Assembly (NCBI RefSeq): GCF_022482905.1
Contig: NZ_JAKVOI010000001.1
Location: 2,729,958-2,793,957 of the forward strand
DNA length: 64,000 nt
Origin: Clostridium sp.
GTDB lineage: Bacteria; Bacillota; Clostridia; Clostridiales; Clostridiaceae
Direction of reading: 5' to 3'
Shown: one piece after another, positions 25,709-33,280 of the stretch
Layout of the letters: every line of letters starts with the position of its first letter
Position numbering within the stretch: the first letter of the stretch is position 1
The notes under the pieces: model-generated
Databases searched by the model: none
What the model was told of the DNA's origin: nothing
Seen by the model: only the letters and a program-made list of their open reading frames with translations
Program-made: the position numbers and the translations under genes

Positions 25709-27334
25709 ATGAAAAAATATAAATTACTAATACCACTAATTTATATAATTATTGCATTAATACTCTTTTTTATATTCAAAAATATTTTGTCCAGAAATAT
25801 TTTATTACTCAACAACATCATACTTATACTAATAAGCCTGATACTCTACAGTATACTGATAGATAAAACATCTAAATTTTTAGACGAAATTAACAATTCT
25901 TCCTATAAGATTGCGGAAGGAAACCTAACTGAAAAATTAAATGTTGATAATAAAGGTGTATTTAAAAAATTATGTTCCAATTTAAATAGTATCGTTTTTA
26001 ATACAAGAAAATTTATAAACGAAACTACTATAATGACGGATAAATTGATAAATTATTGTCACAACTTGAATGACAATGGGAACAAAATAAAATCATCTAC
26101 AACTGAAACTTGTGCGGCTATAAGCAAGATTTCTTCAGATATGACAGAACAGACCAACTATATACTTGAAACTAAAAAACTTTTTGATGACATCGGAAAA
26201 GATTACTCAGATATGGTGTCAAATGGGGAATCGATCCACGGCATAGCATCTTCCATGATATCTTCTATAGAGGATAATAATAAAATTTATAATGAACTTG
26301 TAGAAAAAATGAATGAATCAGCATCTTTTAACAATAAATTGGCATCTAAAATAAATACTTTATATGAAAGGGCTTTTAAAATTCAAACTATAGCGGATAC
26401 AGTAAATCAAATAAGCAAAAGCACTAATCTACTTTCATTAAATGCATCTGTAGAGGCTGCAAGGGCCAAAGAATCCGGATCTGGCTTTGCCGTAGTAGCA
26501 AATGAAATAAGAAAGCTTGCCAAAAGTTCATCTGAACAAGCCAGTGAAATTCAAAGCATAGTAGATAATATAAAAGATGAAATTTCAAGTATATCAGTTG
26601 ACATGAACAAGGAAGTTAAAAGTATAAATGAGAATATCCAGTTTTCAAAAACAATTAAAGATAATTTAAAAAATACTCAATCGGAAAGCTATAATACTCT
26701 TAAATCTATAAAGAACATAACTAATGACATAAATGTTCAAAATAAAAATATAATTGATATACAAAATATAATTAAAAAAATATCTTTTATATCTGAAAGC
26801 ACTACTTCCTCCACCCAAGAAGTTGCATCTGCATCCGATGAACAATCTTCAGCTATAAAAAATATATTCAATTCAATTTCAAATTTGGAAGATATGAACA
26901 AGAAAGTAAAAAACAAAATAGATTCTTTTGCTAAAGACTACAAACTTACAGAGGAAACAAAAAAACACATACAAAAGGGATTTAAAATTTTGCAAGATGT
27001 AGCAAAATGCAATGGACTTTCTACAATGGATTATAAAGTCTGCACCAAAATACTAAAAGAAAATATAGTCAAATATCCACATTTTCAACTTTTTGGATTA
27101 GTGCAGAAGGATGGATTAAGAAAGGCTATTTCTTTGGATTATGACGAGAAAGAAGTATACGAGAACTTCTCCCACAGGCCATATTTCCAGGCAGCCGTAA
27201 AGGGAGAAAATTATGCCTCCAAACCTTATGTATCCGTAGATACCAATGACTATATTATAACAATAGCAGTTCCCGTCAGAAATACTACATCTCAAATTAC
27301 AGGTGTACTGGTAGCAGATTTGATGCTTGAATAG
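25709..27334 (+). CDS. Methyl-accepting chemotaxis protein with C-terminal Cache-type sensor domain
   Basis: The protein has 541 residues. Two membrane helices (about 6-25 and 32-53) are joined by a very short external loop, so there is no outside ligand domain. A weak HAMP-like stretch (about 54-100) is followed by the long coiled-coil signalling domain with the hallmark hairpin ([37 protein letters not shown]). After it, residues about 414-541 form a Cache/PDC-like domain: [33 protein letters not shown], and [20 protein letters not shown]. This places the sensor in the cytoplasm at the C terminus, an uncommon order. ATG 25709 has AAGGGGGAG upstream; a longer frame from 25628 overlaps the aptamer. 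It is under an S-box, so expression depends on SAM, the methyl donor used by CheR on receptors. Confidence 0.9.
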   Translation: MKKYKLLIPLIYIIIALILFFIFKNILSRNILLLNNIILILISLILYSILIDKTSKFLDEINNSSYKIAEGNLTEKLNVDNKGVFKKLCSNLNSIVFNTRKFINETTIMTDKLINYCHNLNDNGNKIKSSTTETCAAISKISSDMTEQTNYILETKKLFDDIGKDYSDMVSNGESIHGIASSMISSIEDNNKIYNELVEKMNESASFNNKLASKINTLYERAFKIQTIADTVNQISKSTNLLSLNASVEAARAKESGSGFAVVANEIRKLAKSSSEQASEIQSIVDNIKDEISSISVDMNKEVKSINENIQFSKTIKDNLKNTQSESYNTLKSIKNITNDINVQNKNIIDIQNIIKKISFISESTTSSTQEVASASDEQSSAIKNIFNSISNLEDMNKKVKNKIDSFAKDYKLTEETKKHIQKGFKILQDVAKCNGLSTMDYKVCTKILKENIVKYPHFQLFGLVQKDGLRKAISLDYDEKEVYENFSHRPYFQAAVKGENYASKPYVSVDTNDYIITIAVPVRNTTSQITGVLVADLMLE

Positions 27335-27432
27335 CAGTCCACTACTAAACCAAAAGAATATTAACAGACAAAATTGAATAATATAAAAAGTGAACCAGGT
27401 CAATCCTATCTAATGGAGGTAGAAAAGGTACT

Positions 27433-27906
27433 ATGGAATACAGCAGTTCCAACAAATTAAAAAATAGGATATATAAAGATTTGCTTTTAATATTTATAAT
27501 GGGTGCTTTGTATATGGTCCTTGAAGGTTTATGGCGTGGCTGGACACATATAAGTATGTTGGTAGTAGGTGGAACAAGTGCTTTCTTAATAGGGAAATTA
27601 AATGAACACCCAAAATTCTACGACAGAGAAATGTGGCAGGAGTGTGTGCTTGGAACCTTTATAGTTCTTGCATTGGAATTTATTTCGGGAATTGTATTGA
27701 ACATATGGTTAAGACTTGATATATGGGATTATAGTAACGTACCTTTTAATTTATATGGTCAGATATGTTTACCATATGCATTACTTTGGTTTATGTTAAT
27801 GCCGCTTTGCATATATACGGATGATTATTTGAGGTATAAGATTTTTGGAGAGAAAAGACCTGCAGGGATATTGAAAAATTACAGGGATTTACTTACAGGT
27901 AAATGA
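27433..27906 (+). CDS. Putative ABC-transporter permease-like membrane protein (PF06541 type)
   Basis: This is a 157-residue protein with about four membrane helices (roughly 15-33, 38-52, 72-95, 110-130). The segments MGALYMVLEGLWRGW, SMLVVGGTSAFLIG, and DYSNVPFNLYGQICLPYALLW match the family called putative ABC-transporter type IV or YmaF-like; a transport role is not proven. The start follows GGAGGTAG at 27414-27421 with rather wide spacing. It is 98 bp after the chemoreceptor and has no other linked gene. Confidence 0.8.
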   Translation: MEYSSSNKLKNRIYKDLLLIFIMGALYMVLEGLWRGWTHISMLVVGGTSAFLIGKLNEHPKFYDREMWQECVLGTFIVLALEFISGIVLNIWLRLDIWDYSNVPFNLYGQICLPYALLWFMLMPLCIYTDDYLRYKIFGEKRPAGILKNYRDLLTGK

Positions 27907-27939
27907 AAAAAATTAGTGCGACAGTTTTTTGTGTAAAAA

Positions 27940-28115
27940 AATAAATCTCCCATTCGAAAGAGTGGAGGAGATGAATTTAACATATTTGTATTCGACTTAC
28001 TCACGTATAAGGGAGAAGAAGTACTTAATTTTAAAATCTTAAAAAGTCTTTAAATTATCATGACCACTCGTAAAACGAGTGGTTTGCTCTAGCCCTATAA
28101 ATATGCTTTTTTTAA
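27940..28115. mobile_element. Possible remnant of an IS200/IS605-type element end
   Basis: A perfect 9-bp-arm hairpin, ACCACTCGT-aaa-ACGAGTGGT (28063-28083), lies in a non-coding stretch and has no T-run, so it is unlike a terminator. Subterminal hairpins of this size next to AT-rich sequence are the recognition marks of IS200/IS605 and of small derived elements. No transposase gene is present. This is a tentative assignment. Confidence 0.3.
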
Positions 28116-28718
28116 TCATTTCTGACTCTTTTCAGCAGCTTCTGCATCTGCTTTAGTTACATGAACTGTATTCCGTGGATGTTGAGGTGGTGCATAAATA
28201 GAGTATACTTTAAGTGGTTTATTACCTGTATTAATGACATCATGCCATGTACCAGCAGGTATCATTATTGCAAAGTCATCTTCAACTCTCTTCTGAAAAT
28301 ATAAATTATTGCTGCTATTTCCCATTCTAACAAGTCCCTGACCTTCTTCAACACGTATAAATTGATCTACATTTGGATGTACCTCCAATCCAATATCATC
28401 ACCAACATTGATACTCATTAATGTAACTTGCAGGTGATTTCCAGTCCATAACGCAGTACGAAAAGTATTATTTTGCTTAGTAGCTTTATTAATATCAACT
28501 ACAAAAGGTTGTGGACCGTAATCTCTTAATTGAATTTGGTCATTATTATTGGACGATTGTGAAGAACTAAATCCTGAATTATAATCAACTTCATCATTAG
28601 AAGATCTGTATTGATTATTGACCCATTTTAAATAATTTGGATCATATATTGGGCCGTTAGATACACAGGGATATGGATAAACATTATAGTAATAATAACA
28701 TGGATATTTTCTATACAT
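28116..28718 (-). CDS. Cupin-domain protein with Tyr-rich N terminus
   Basis: The 200-residue protein starts with a Tyr/Pro-rich stretch (MYRKYPCYYYYNVYPYPC), followed by a Ser/Asn linker and a single cupin barrel (about 80-180). Cupin motif 1 is visible as GLEVHPNVDQFIRVEEGQG (metal-type His and Glu) and motif 2 as IPAGTWHDVINTGN. The final VHVTKADAEAAEKSQK tail is seen in a clostridial group of such proteins. The barrel could bind a metal and a small sugar or act as a stress protein. The Tyr-rich start resembles spore-coat proteins, but no sporulation promoter is proven. Start ATG has GGAAAGG upstream. Confidence 0.85.
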   Translation of the reverse strand: MYRKYPCYYYYNVYPYPCVSNGPIYDPNYLKWVNNQYRSSNDEVDYNSGFSSSQSSNNNDQIQLRDYGPQPFVVDINKATKQNNTFRTALWTGNHLQVTLMSINVGDDIGLEVHPNVDQFIRVEEGQGLVRMGNSSNNLYFQKRVEDDFAIMIPAGTWHDVINTGNKPLKVYSIYAPPQHPRNTVHVTKADAEAAEKSQK

Positions 28719-28941
28719 ATTGTTCCTTTCCTCTTATATTCTTACAAAATCATAATATGTTTTAGAATTTTAAATGTGATTATACCCATAATATATAGAG
28801 CCATATACCTAATTACTTCATCACTTCTGTTAAGTTCATCACCAATATAATCCGTGTCCTCTATAATGGACCCAAGAATTCAGACAAAAAAATGCTTGCT
28901 TTTTAGTTAGGTTCTCCATAATATTTTTATTAAGGTAGGAT

Positions 28942-28988
28942 TAGACATTTTATTTAATAATAGTATGATATCATGTTATTATTAAATA
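28942..28988 (+). promoter_or_regulatory. Promoter with a 38-bp near-perfect palindrome over the -10 box
   Basis: TAGACA (28942-28947) and TATGAT (28964-28969) are 16 bp apart. The -10 lies inside a palindrome: outer arms TATTTAATAATA (28951-28962) and TATTATTAAATA (28977-28988), with inner ATGATATCAT (28965-28974). Only the GT/GT pairs break symmetry. Such symmetry across a promoter suggests a repressor operator for the exported-protein gene. Confidence 0.7.
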
Positions 28989-29006
28989 AAAAAGGAGATG
29001 TAATAA

Positions 29007-29735
29007 ATGAATTTTTTTTCAAAAAAAATTGTAGCTTTAAGTATAGGTGCAACATTAGTAAGTTCTACACCTGTTTTTGCTAGCACATTAACAGAAAAGC
29101 AAACAAGTGGACAAGTAGGTACAGGTATATATTTAACTACCAACCCAGGAATACAGACTTTACAAGTAAAAGGAATAAAGTCATTAGCAACTAAAATAAG
29201 CAATAGCCTTACGATTACAGATTCTCAAGTTATTTTCGATGAAATCAAAGCAGCAGATGAAGGGCTTTCGAGTGAACAAATTCAAAAATTAAAAGATGTT
29301 TATTCAAAAATGAACCAAATGGTGAAAGATAAGACCTTATCTATTAAAAAAAATAATGCTGGTGTTTATGATATAAGTGTTAATGAAAAGACAAAAGAGT
29401 TAGCAAAAAATGAGTTAACCGGAAGTGTTTATAAATCATCTGATACATTTACCCCTAATGCAGTTGTTACTAAAAGATATTATGGATATGATTTCTATTT
29501 TAGTCCTGCTGAATGTAGTGATGCAGGAGCTTATTTAGCAGGTGGAGGAGCTGCAGCAGGTACTTTAGCAGGAATATTAGGCGTAACAGGTGCAGGGATT
29601 CCACTTACTGTTGTTTCTATAATTGCCGCTGGAGCTTTAGGACTAGGTTCTGCATATTTTTGGTACTGTTCAAATCATGGAGGCCTTGATGCATCAATTG
29701 TATATGGGGTTCCCGCATTTCATGCACATAATTAA
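29007..29735 (+). CDS. Exported prepro-protein with Gly/Ala-rich hydrophobic C terminus, candidate bacteriocin precursor
   Basis: The protein has 242 residues. A signal peptide (MNFFSKKIVALSIGATLVSS...VFA, cut about residue 25) is followed by a soluble, charged pro-region (26-157) and a distinct C-terminal part. That part begins after KR (156-157) with YYGYDFYFSPAEC, then a Gly/Ala-rich hydrophobic pair of helices (about 172-220, for example AYLAGGGAAAGTLAGILG and AAGALGLGSAYFWYC), and ends HGGLDASIVYGVPAFHAHN. Two cysteines (170 and 221) bracket the hydrophobic stretch and could form a disulfide. A small membrane-active bacteriocin released from the C terminus of a long exported precursor is known in clostridia (closticin 574 type), though the sequence here looks unrelated. 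A two-helix protein gene follows 26 bp later. Start has AAGGAG at 9-nt spacing. Activity is inference. Confidence 0.75.
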   Translation: MNFFSKKIVALSIGATLVSSTPVFASTLTEKQTSGQVGTGIYLTTNPGIQTLQVKGIKSLATKISNSLTITDSQVIFDEIKAADEGLSSEQIQKLKDVYSKMNQMVKDKTLSIKKNNAGVYDISVNEKTKELAKNELTGSVYKSSDTFTPNAVVTKRYYGYDFYFSPAECSDAGAYLAGGGAAAGTLAGILGVTGAGIPLTVVSIIAAGALGLGSAYFWYCSNHGGLDASIVYGVPAFHAHN

Positions 29736-29761
29736 TAAACCTAATACAGAAGGAGCAAAAT

Positions 29762-29950
29762 ATGAAGAATAAAAAAATATTTCTTTTTGATATTTTAATT
29801 CTTATTGTAATATGTTTTATATTGCTTACTGCTTCATTTAAAAATAAATTATCTAGTCAAATGTTTGATAACTTGATGATTTTATATGGAACTATAATAT
29901 TTATAGTAATTGTTTTACTTATAATTACAGTCATTAAATTAAAAAAATAA
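29762..29950 (+). CDS. Small two-helix membrane protein, candidate immunity protein
   Basis: This is a 62-residue protein with two strongly hydrophobic helices (about 8-24 and 38-57) and basic ends (MKNKK and KLKK). AGAAGGAG lies 6 nt ahead of the ATG. It directly follows the exported prepro-protein gene and shares its terminator. Very small basic two-helix membrane proteins next to bacteriocin genes are commonly immunity proteins; that role is inferred from position and form only. Confidence 0.65.
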   Translation: MKNKKIFLFDILILIVICFILLTASFKNKLSSQMFDNLMILYGTIIFIVIVLLIITVIKLKK

Positions 29951-30000
29951 ATGAGCTTATTCAATACCAGGAATGTGAAGTAATTGCAGTTAGAAATAAG

Positions 30001-30057
30001 AATAGGGAAAATAACCAGAATGATATAAGATATTCTGTGGTTATTTTCCCTATTTTA
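30001..30057 (+). terminator. Strong terminator after the exported-protein/two-helix pair
   Basis: A 16-bp perfect arm AATAGGGAAAATAACC (30001-30016) pairs with GGTTATTTTCCCTATT (30039-30054) and is followed by TTAAAT. An internal AGAAT/ATTCT also pairs. It closes the two-gene unit. Confidence 0.85.
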
Positions 30058-30166
30058 AATTCTAGCTTATTAAAAATCCTTCATTTCTTACAGCAGCCTC
30101 CACGAAATATATCGGAGCCTGAAAATATCAGACCCCGATTACAATTTCCAATCTATTTAAAAAGCA

Positions 30167-30490
30167 CTACTTTTTAGGAGCCAAAATCATAAACATATTG
30201 TTGCCCTCCAATCTAGGTGCCCTTTCCACTGATGCACTTTCCTCCAATTTGCCCAAAAATATATCCATCACTTTTCTGCCTAAATTGGTATAATTGTTTT
30301 GTCTTCCCCTGAATCTTATAGAAACCTTTGTCATGGGGTCAGTCCCCATAGCAGAAATTGGAAATGAAATGGACAATTTCTGCTTGCTATTAAATATGCT
30401 GCAGCAAACTTTTAAATTGCTTAAAAATGTTCTGTATGGCATTGTATAACTTTTTTTAAGCATCTCTATCAAGTCTTTATCGGACAACAC
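30167..30490 (-). pseudogene. IF-3 C-terminal fragment fused to unrelated N-terminal sequence
   Basis: Residues 55-107 (from about 30331 down to the stop) are clearly the C-terminal domain of translation initiation factor IF-3: KVSIRFRGR, LGRKVMD, SVERAPRLEG and NNMFMILAPKK. The first 54 residues (MLSDKDLIEMLKKSY...) do not match IF-3. A functional infC needs its N-terminal domain and usually lies ahead of rpmI and rplT, which are not here. This is best read as a duplicated 3' end left by recombination. The alternative is a small single-domain IF-3C-like protein, since that domain alone can bind 30S. No clear Shine-Dalgarno site; the first codon is GTG or TTG. Confidence 0.65.
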
Positions 30491-30505
30491 CTTTATAGTC
30501 TCTTT

Positions 30506-30745
30506 TTATATTAACAAGTTTAGCAATTTTTTTGATTCTTCTGGCCATGCAACTTCGTTTCGTATATGAGCATGAATATAATAAGAGCCTTCCAATGTAA
30601 AGAATTTTTCCAGTAAAGATTCTCCTTCTAAAGTTATAGAAGATTTTATTATAGAGTCTGTGTCCAAAACGATTGTACCAAGTAAACTGTACCCTTTGTC
30701 AAGGACATTTTTAAATTCAAACAATAGGGAACTCACGTTCGCCAT
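30506..30745 (-). CDS. Small hypothetical protein between the IS3 element and the IF-3 fragment
   Basis: This is a 79-residue frame starting MANVSSLLFEFKNVLDKG 10 bp after the transposase stop. The alternating hydrophobic pattern (SLLGTIVLDTDSIIKSSITL) suggests beta strands. I recognise no family. In an overlapping frame the sequence after AWPEESKK could continue as IAKLVNIKRDYKGVV, so a frameshift near 30530 may have cut a longer protein. It may be a truncated flank of the insertion. Confidence 0.35.
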   Translation of the reverse strand: MANVSSLLFEFKNVLDKGYSLLGTIVLDTDSIIKSSITLEGESLLEKFFTLEGSYYIHAHIRNEVAWPEESKKLLNLLI

Positions 30746-30754
30746 ATATTTCTT

Positions 30755-31690
30755 TTAGTTCTTTATGATATTTCTTAAAGGATATATTCCAGTAATTATA
30801 TACTGGTAATATTCGTTAGGAGAAAGTTTTGCCAACTGCCATTGATATCTCTCGTTATTATAATAATCTATCCAGTCATCAATAATAGCCTTAACTTCTC
30901 TGTACTTCTTGCACTGACTAATGTCTATCTCATCTTTCATATGTCCAAAAAAACTTTCCTGCGGAGCATTATCCCAACAATTTGCTTTTCTTGACATTGA
31001 TTGTCTTAAATTACAATCTCTAACCAATTGTATAAAACTTGTACTTGTGTAATGGCATCCCTGATCACTATGTATTAAAGTCTCTGTACTAATTTCTATT
31101 CCGTAGTTCTTTACAAGTTTATTCACAGTCTCTAATACAAAGTCAACTTCTAGTGAATCACTCAATGCATATGATAGAATCTGCTTTGTATATGCATCTA
31201 AAATAGTTGAAAGATAACAAAAAGTGCCATTATACGGTATGTATGTTATGTCTGTCAATAATACTTTCCTGGGTTCATGCTCCATAAATTCTCTATTTAA
31301 TAGATTTTTTGCAACATTATTTGTTTTTAATGCCTTCGCCATTCTCCTGTATGGATTTGCCTTGCGTATTGGGCATACGAGACCATATTTATTCATTAAT
31401 CGGCGAATCTTTTTTAGATTCATTACTACCGGATCTCTCCAATGTATCATACACATATATATGCCTCTAGCACCTTTACTGTAACCACGCTTATTATACG
31501 CCTTTAGTATTAATTCAAAGCTTTCCCTGTCCTTATTTTCTTTTTCCAAACGAACATCTTCTGCTTTTATCCATCGATAATATCCTGATCTTGAAACGCC
31601 TGCAATATCGCAAAGCATACTTACATTTAGAAGATTATTTTCTTCTCTTAAAGTTTCTTGTATTACTTGAAACTTCCACCCCGAACTCAT
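30755..31690 (-). CDS. IS3-family transposase OrfB
   Basis: This 311-residue transposase has a helical N-terminal HTH_21 region (AGVSRSGYYRWIKAEDVRLE) and an rve/DDE integrase core. The catalytic residues are D in VLLTDITYIPYNG, D in LIHSDQGCHYTS and E in NAPQESFFGHMKDEI, and the YNNERYQWQLAKLSPNEYY tail is typical of the IS3/IS150 group. The ATG overlaps the orfA stop in an ATGA, so the two parts are coupled, possibly by frameshifting to make an OrfAB fusion. It appears intact. Confidence 0.93.
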   Translation of the reverse strand: MSSGWKFQVIQETLREENNLLNVSMLCDIAGVSRSGYYRWIKAEDVRLEKENKDRESFELILKAYNKRGYSKGARGIYMCMIHWRDPVVMNLKKIRRLMNKYGLVCPIRKANPYRRMAKALKTNNVAKNLLNREFMEHEPRKVLLTDITYIPYNGTFCYLSTILDAYTKQILSYALSDSLEVDFVLETVNKLVKNYGIEISTETLIHSDQGCHYTSTSFIQLVRDCNLRQSMSRKANCWDNAPQESFFGHMKDEIDISQCKKYREVKAIIDDWIDYYNNERYQWQLAKLSPNEYYQYIITGIYPLRNIIKN

Positions 31691-32115
31691 GAAAGCTTCC
31701 TCTTTGCTATATTTTCTGTCTTTACAATTTTTTTTAGAAATTCTACTTCCTGACGCAAATATTTCACTTCATTCCATATGCGTTCTAACGTTTCTTGAGT
31801 ATCATCTGAGATATTACCTAACTTTTCTATTTTGTCACTTTTTCGTCTTGTACGGTTTTCACCCTGTTTAAAGCCATATCCACTTTGTGCCTGCCCTTTG
31901 ATTCTCTGCACCATGCTGTCTATTTGTTTCTGACCAAACATTTCTAAATCGTATCCAAAATCTTCAAGTATTTCCCTTGGAGCATTTCCGGCCTGATAAG
32001 CAGTCCAAAAAGTTTCTTTAAACTCTATCGTAAAATAAAGCTTATTTTTTGTAACCTTAAAAGTATAAGGATTTGCTTTCAGCAGCTTCATTTCTTTTGC
32101 CATATATTCTTTCAC
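31687..32115 (-). CDS. IS3-family transposase OrfA (HTH and leucine-zipper)
   Basis: This is a 142-residue protein. Residues about 45-75 (NAPREILEDFGYDLEMFG) form a helix-turn-helix like those of related clostridial IS3 elements, and the C terminus (about 105-135, ERIWNEVKYLRQEVEFLKKI) is a coiled coil for oligomerisation. It would recognise the element ends. It overlaps orfB by 4 bp. Its family placement is by neighbour and layout. Confidence 0.85.
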   Translation of the reverse strand: MKEYMAKEMKLLKANPYTFKVTKNKLYFTIEFKETFWTAYQAGNAPREILEDFGYDLEMFGQKQIDSMVQRIKGQAQSGYGFKQGENRTRRKSDKIEKLGNISDDTQETLERIWNEVKYLRQEVEFLKKIVKTENIAKRKLS

Positions 32116-32438
32116 TTTATCATCTCCGATCTATTTTATTTATACCGGATGAATCCCTTCTATTTTTATCTAATTGTGTCCATTCTATCAGAACATATCC
32201 CTTTATTGTGTGTCCACTTTATCAAAAATCATACATTTTTCTTTTGTCTATCTTTTAGGTATCTTACCTTCTTTTATGTGTCTACAACAATAGTATTAAA
32301 CCATTATTTCATGAATAGAATGCTTTCTCCATACTGCTTTTGTAACCCCTTTTTAATTCTAATTTTTTGTTTGTCAAAAATTATTTTACCGTCAATATTT
32401 AGATCATTCTCGTCACATGCATCAACCAATCTAAAGCC
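32116..32438. other. Non-coding end of the IS3 region
   Basis: Apart from the two TGTGTCCA repeats (32175-32224), I see no gene in these 323 bp. T-rich pyrimidine tracts dominate the plus strand. A short AAAGCCTCATC segment leads to the small Cys-rich gene on the minus strand. Confidence 0.4.
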
Positions 32439-32597
32439 TCATCTCACTACTAATCCAATATCAATCGCATATTTACAAATATTATTCCTGCACCTGCAGG
32501 AACATACCCTTCTCTCTTTCCTGTTAGGACACTTCCTGCAATATTCTTCAAAATTGTTGTAATACAACTTAGTATAATATTCATCATCACGTTTCAA
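32439..32597 (-). CDS. Small Cys-rich protein, TTG start
   Basis: The frame is 52 codons, (M)KRDDEYYTKLYYNNFEEY..., with a TTG start preceded by GGGAGTGAT at good spacing. Its second half contains CRKCPNRKERRVCSCRCRNN, a dense set of cysteines and basic residues that could bind zinc and nucleic acid. A longer frame upstream of the TTG lacks this quality. No family recognised. It lies between the IS3 element and the hicAB pair, among accessory DNA. Confidence 0.4.
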   Translation of the reverse strand: MKRDDEYYTKLYYNNFEEYCRKCPNRKERRVCSCRCRNNICKYAIDIGLVVR

Positions 32598-33280
32598 GCC
32601 TATCACTCCCGACTTTTCTCCACGCAAAATAAGCACCCAAAATAACTGATGCTTATTTAAAGGAAATCTATTAAAACATAACCCCGTGGCGGTTGCACTT
32701 AAGTTTATCGTGCCCTGCAACCACAGACACTTTCTTATGCAATAATAGGGGGACTATTATTTTTAAATTTTTCTAAGGATATCTCCTTAGTATATTTATT
32801 ATTCTATAAGTTATTTGTTACAGCTTAATGCCATATTGATTAATTGTTTGTAACAAAATATATTATTTTATGAACAACAAAATAAGCACCTGAGGGGCTG
32901 GCTCAAAGTGCTTATTTGTGTATAGGGAACTATTGTGTTAAACTTATCTGAATTACACTTCGATTATTATTTTATCTTTGTGCTGTTAAGAACATATTAA
33001 CCACAGGTTAAATAGAAGGCACCCAACATTACGTCAGGTGCCAATACACAATATATAGGAATTTATTTTATTTACGGTTTCCCGTATTGGCAGCCCCATT
33101 TAACCCTGAAGCCACAGGTATACTAAAATTATATCAAATCAAGAGGGAATTTTCATTTTAGCCACGATCTACTTATATAGTATATACTACTTTTACGTGG
33201 ATTTTGTGCCAAATCTGTCTCATTTTTGTCTCACGATTTTTTTATTTATTTTATATAAAGTCAAAAACTAAAGTTTAGAT
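32598..33280. other. Intergenic region with several palindromes
   Basis: No gene is supported. Two hairpins share AAATAAGCAC (near 32626-32657 and 32879-32914). CTAAGGA-TATC-TCCTTAG lies at 32773-32790, and TTTGTTACA (32814-32822) pairs with TGTAACAAA (32849-32857). The structured stretch 33001-33115 is listed separately. Confidence 0.4.
33001..33115. ncRNA. Candidate structured RNA element, unidentified
   Basis: Three interlocking inverted repeats occur: GGTTAAAT (33006-33013) with ATTTAACC (33098-33105); GGCACC (33018-33023) with GGTGCC (33037-33042); and GCCAATAC (33040-33047) with GTATTGGC (33084-33091). A small hairpin ACGG-TTT-CCCGT lies inside. The nesting suggests one multi-branched RNA. 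The strand and function are unknown, and no class matches with certainty. Confidence 0.4.

Larger units (their letters stand above)
30755..32224 (-). mobile_element. IS3-family insertion sequence (orfA and orfB), right end with iterons
   Basis: Two overlapping transposase frames (orfA 31687-32115, orfB 30755-31690) are arranged as in IS3 elements. The upstream end carries two direct repeats, TGTGTCCATTCTATCA (32175-32190) and TGTGTCCACTTTATCA (32209-32224), 34 bp apart, which may bind transposase or mark the end. I find no inverted counterpart next to the orfB stop, so the other end may be lost. Confidence 0.75.

Noticed and set aside
28063..28083. Hairpin read as a terminator for the cupin or permease-like gene
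   Set aside because: It has no T-run on either strand, so termination is unlikely.
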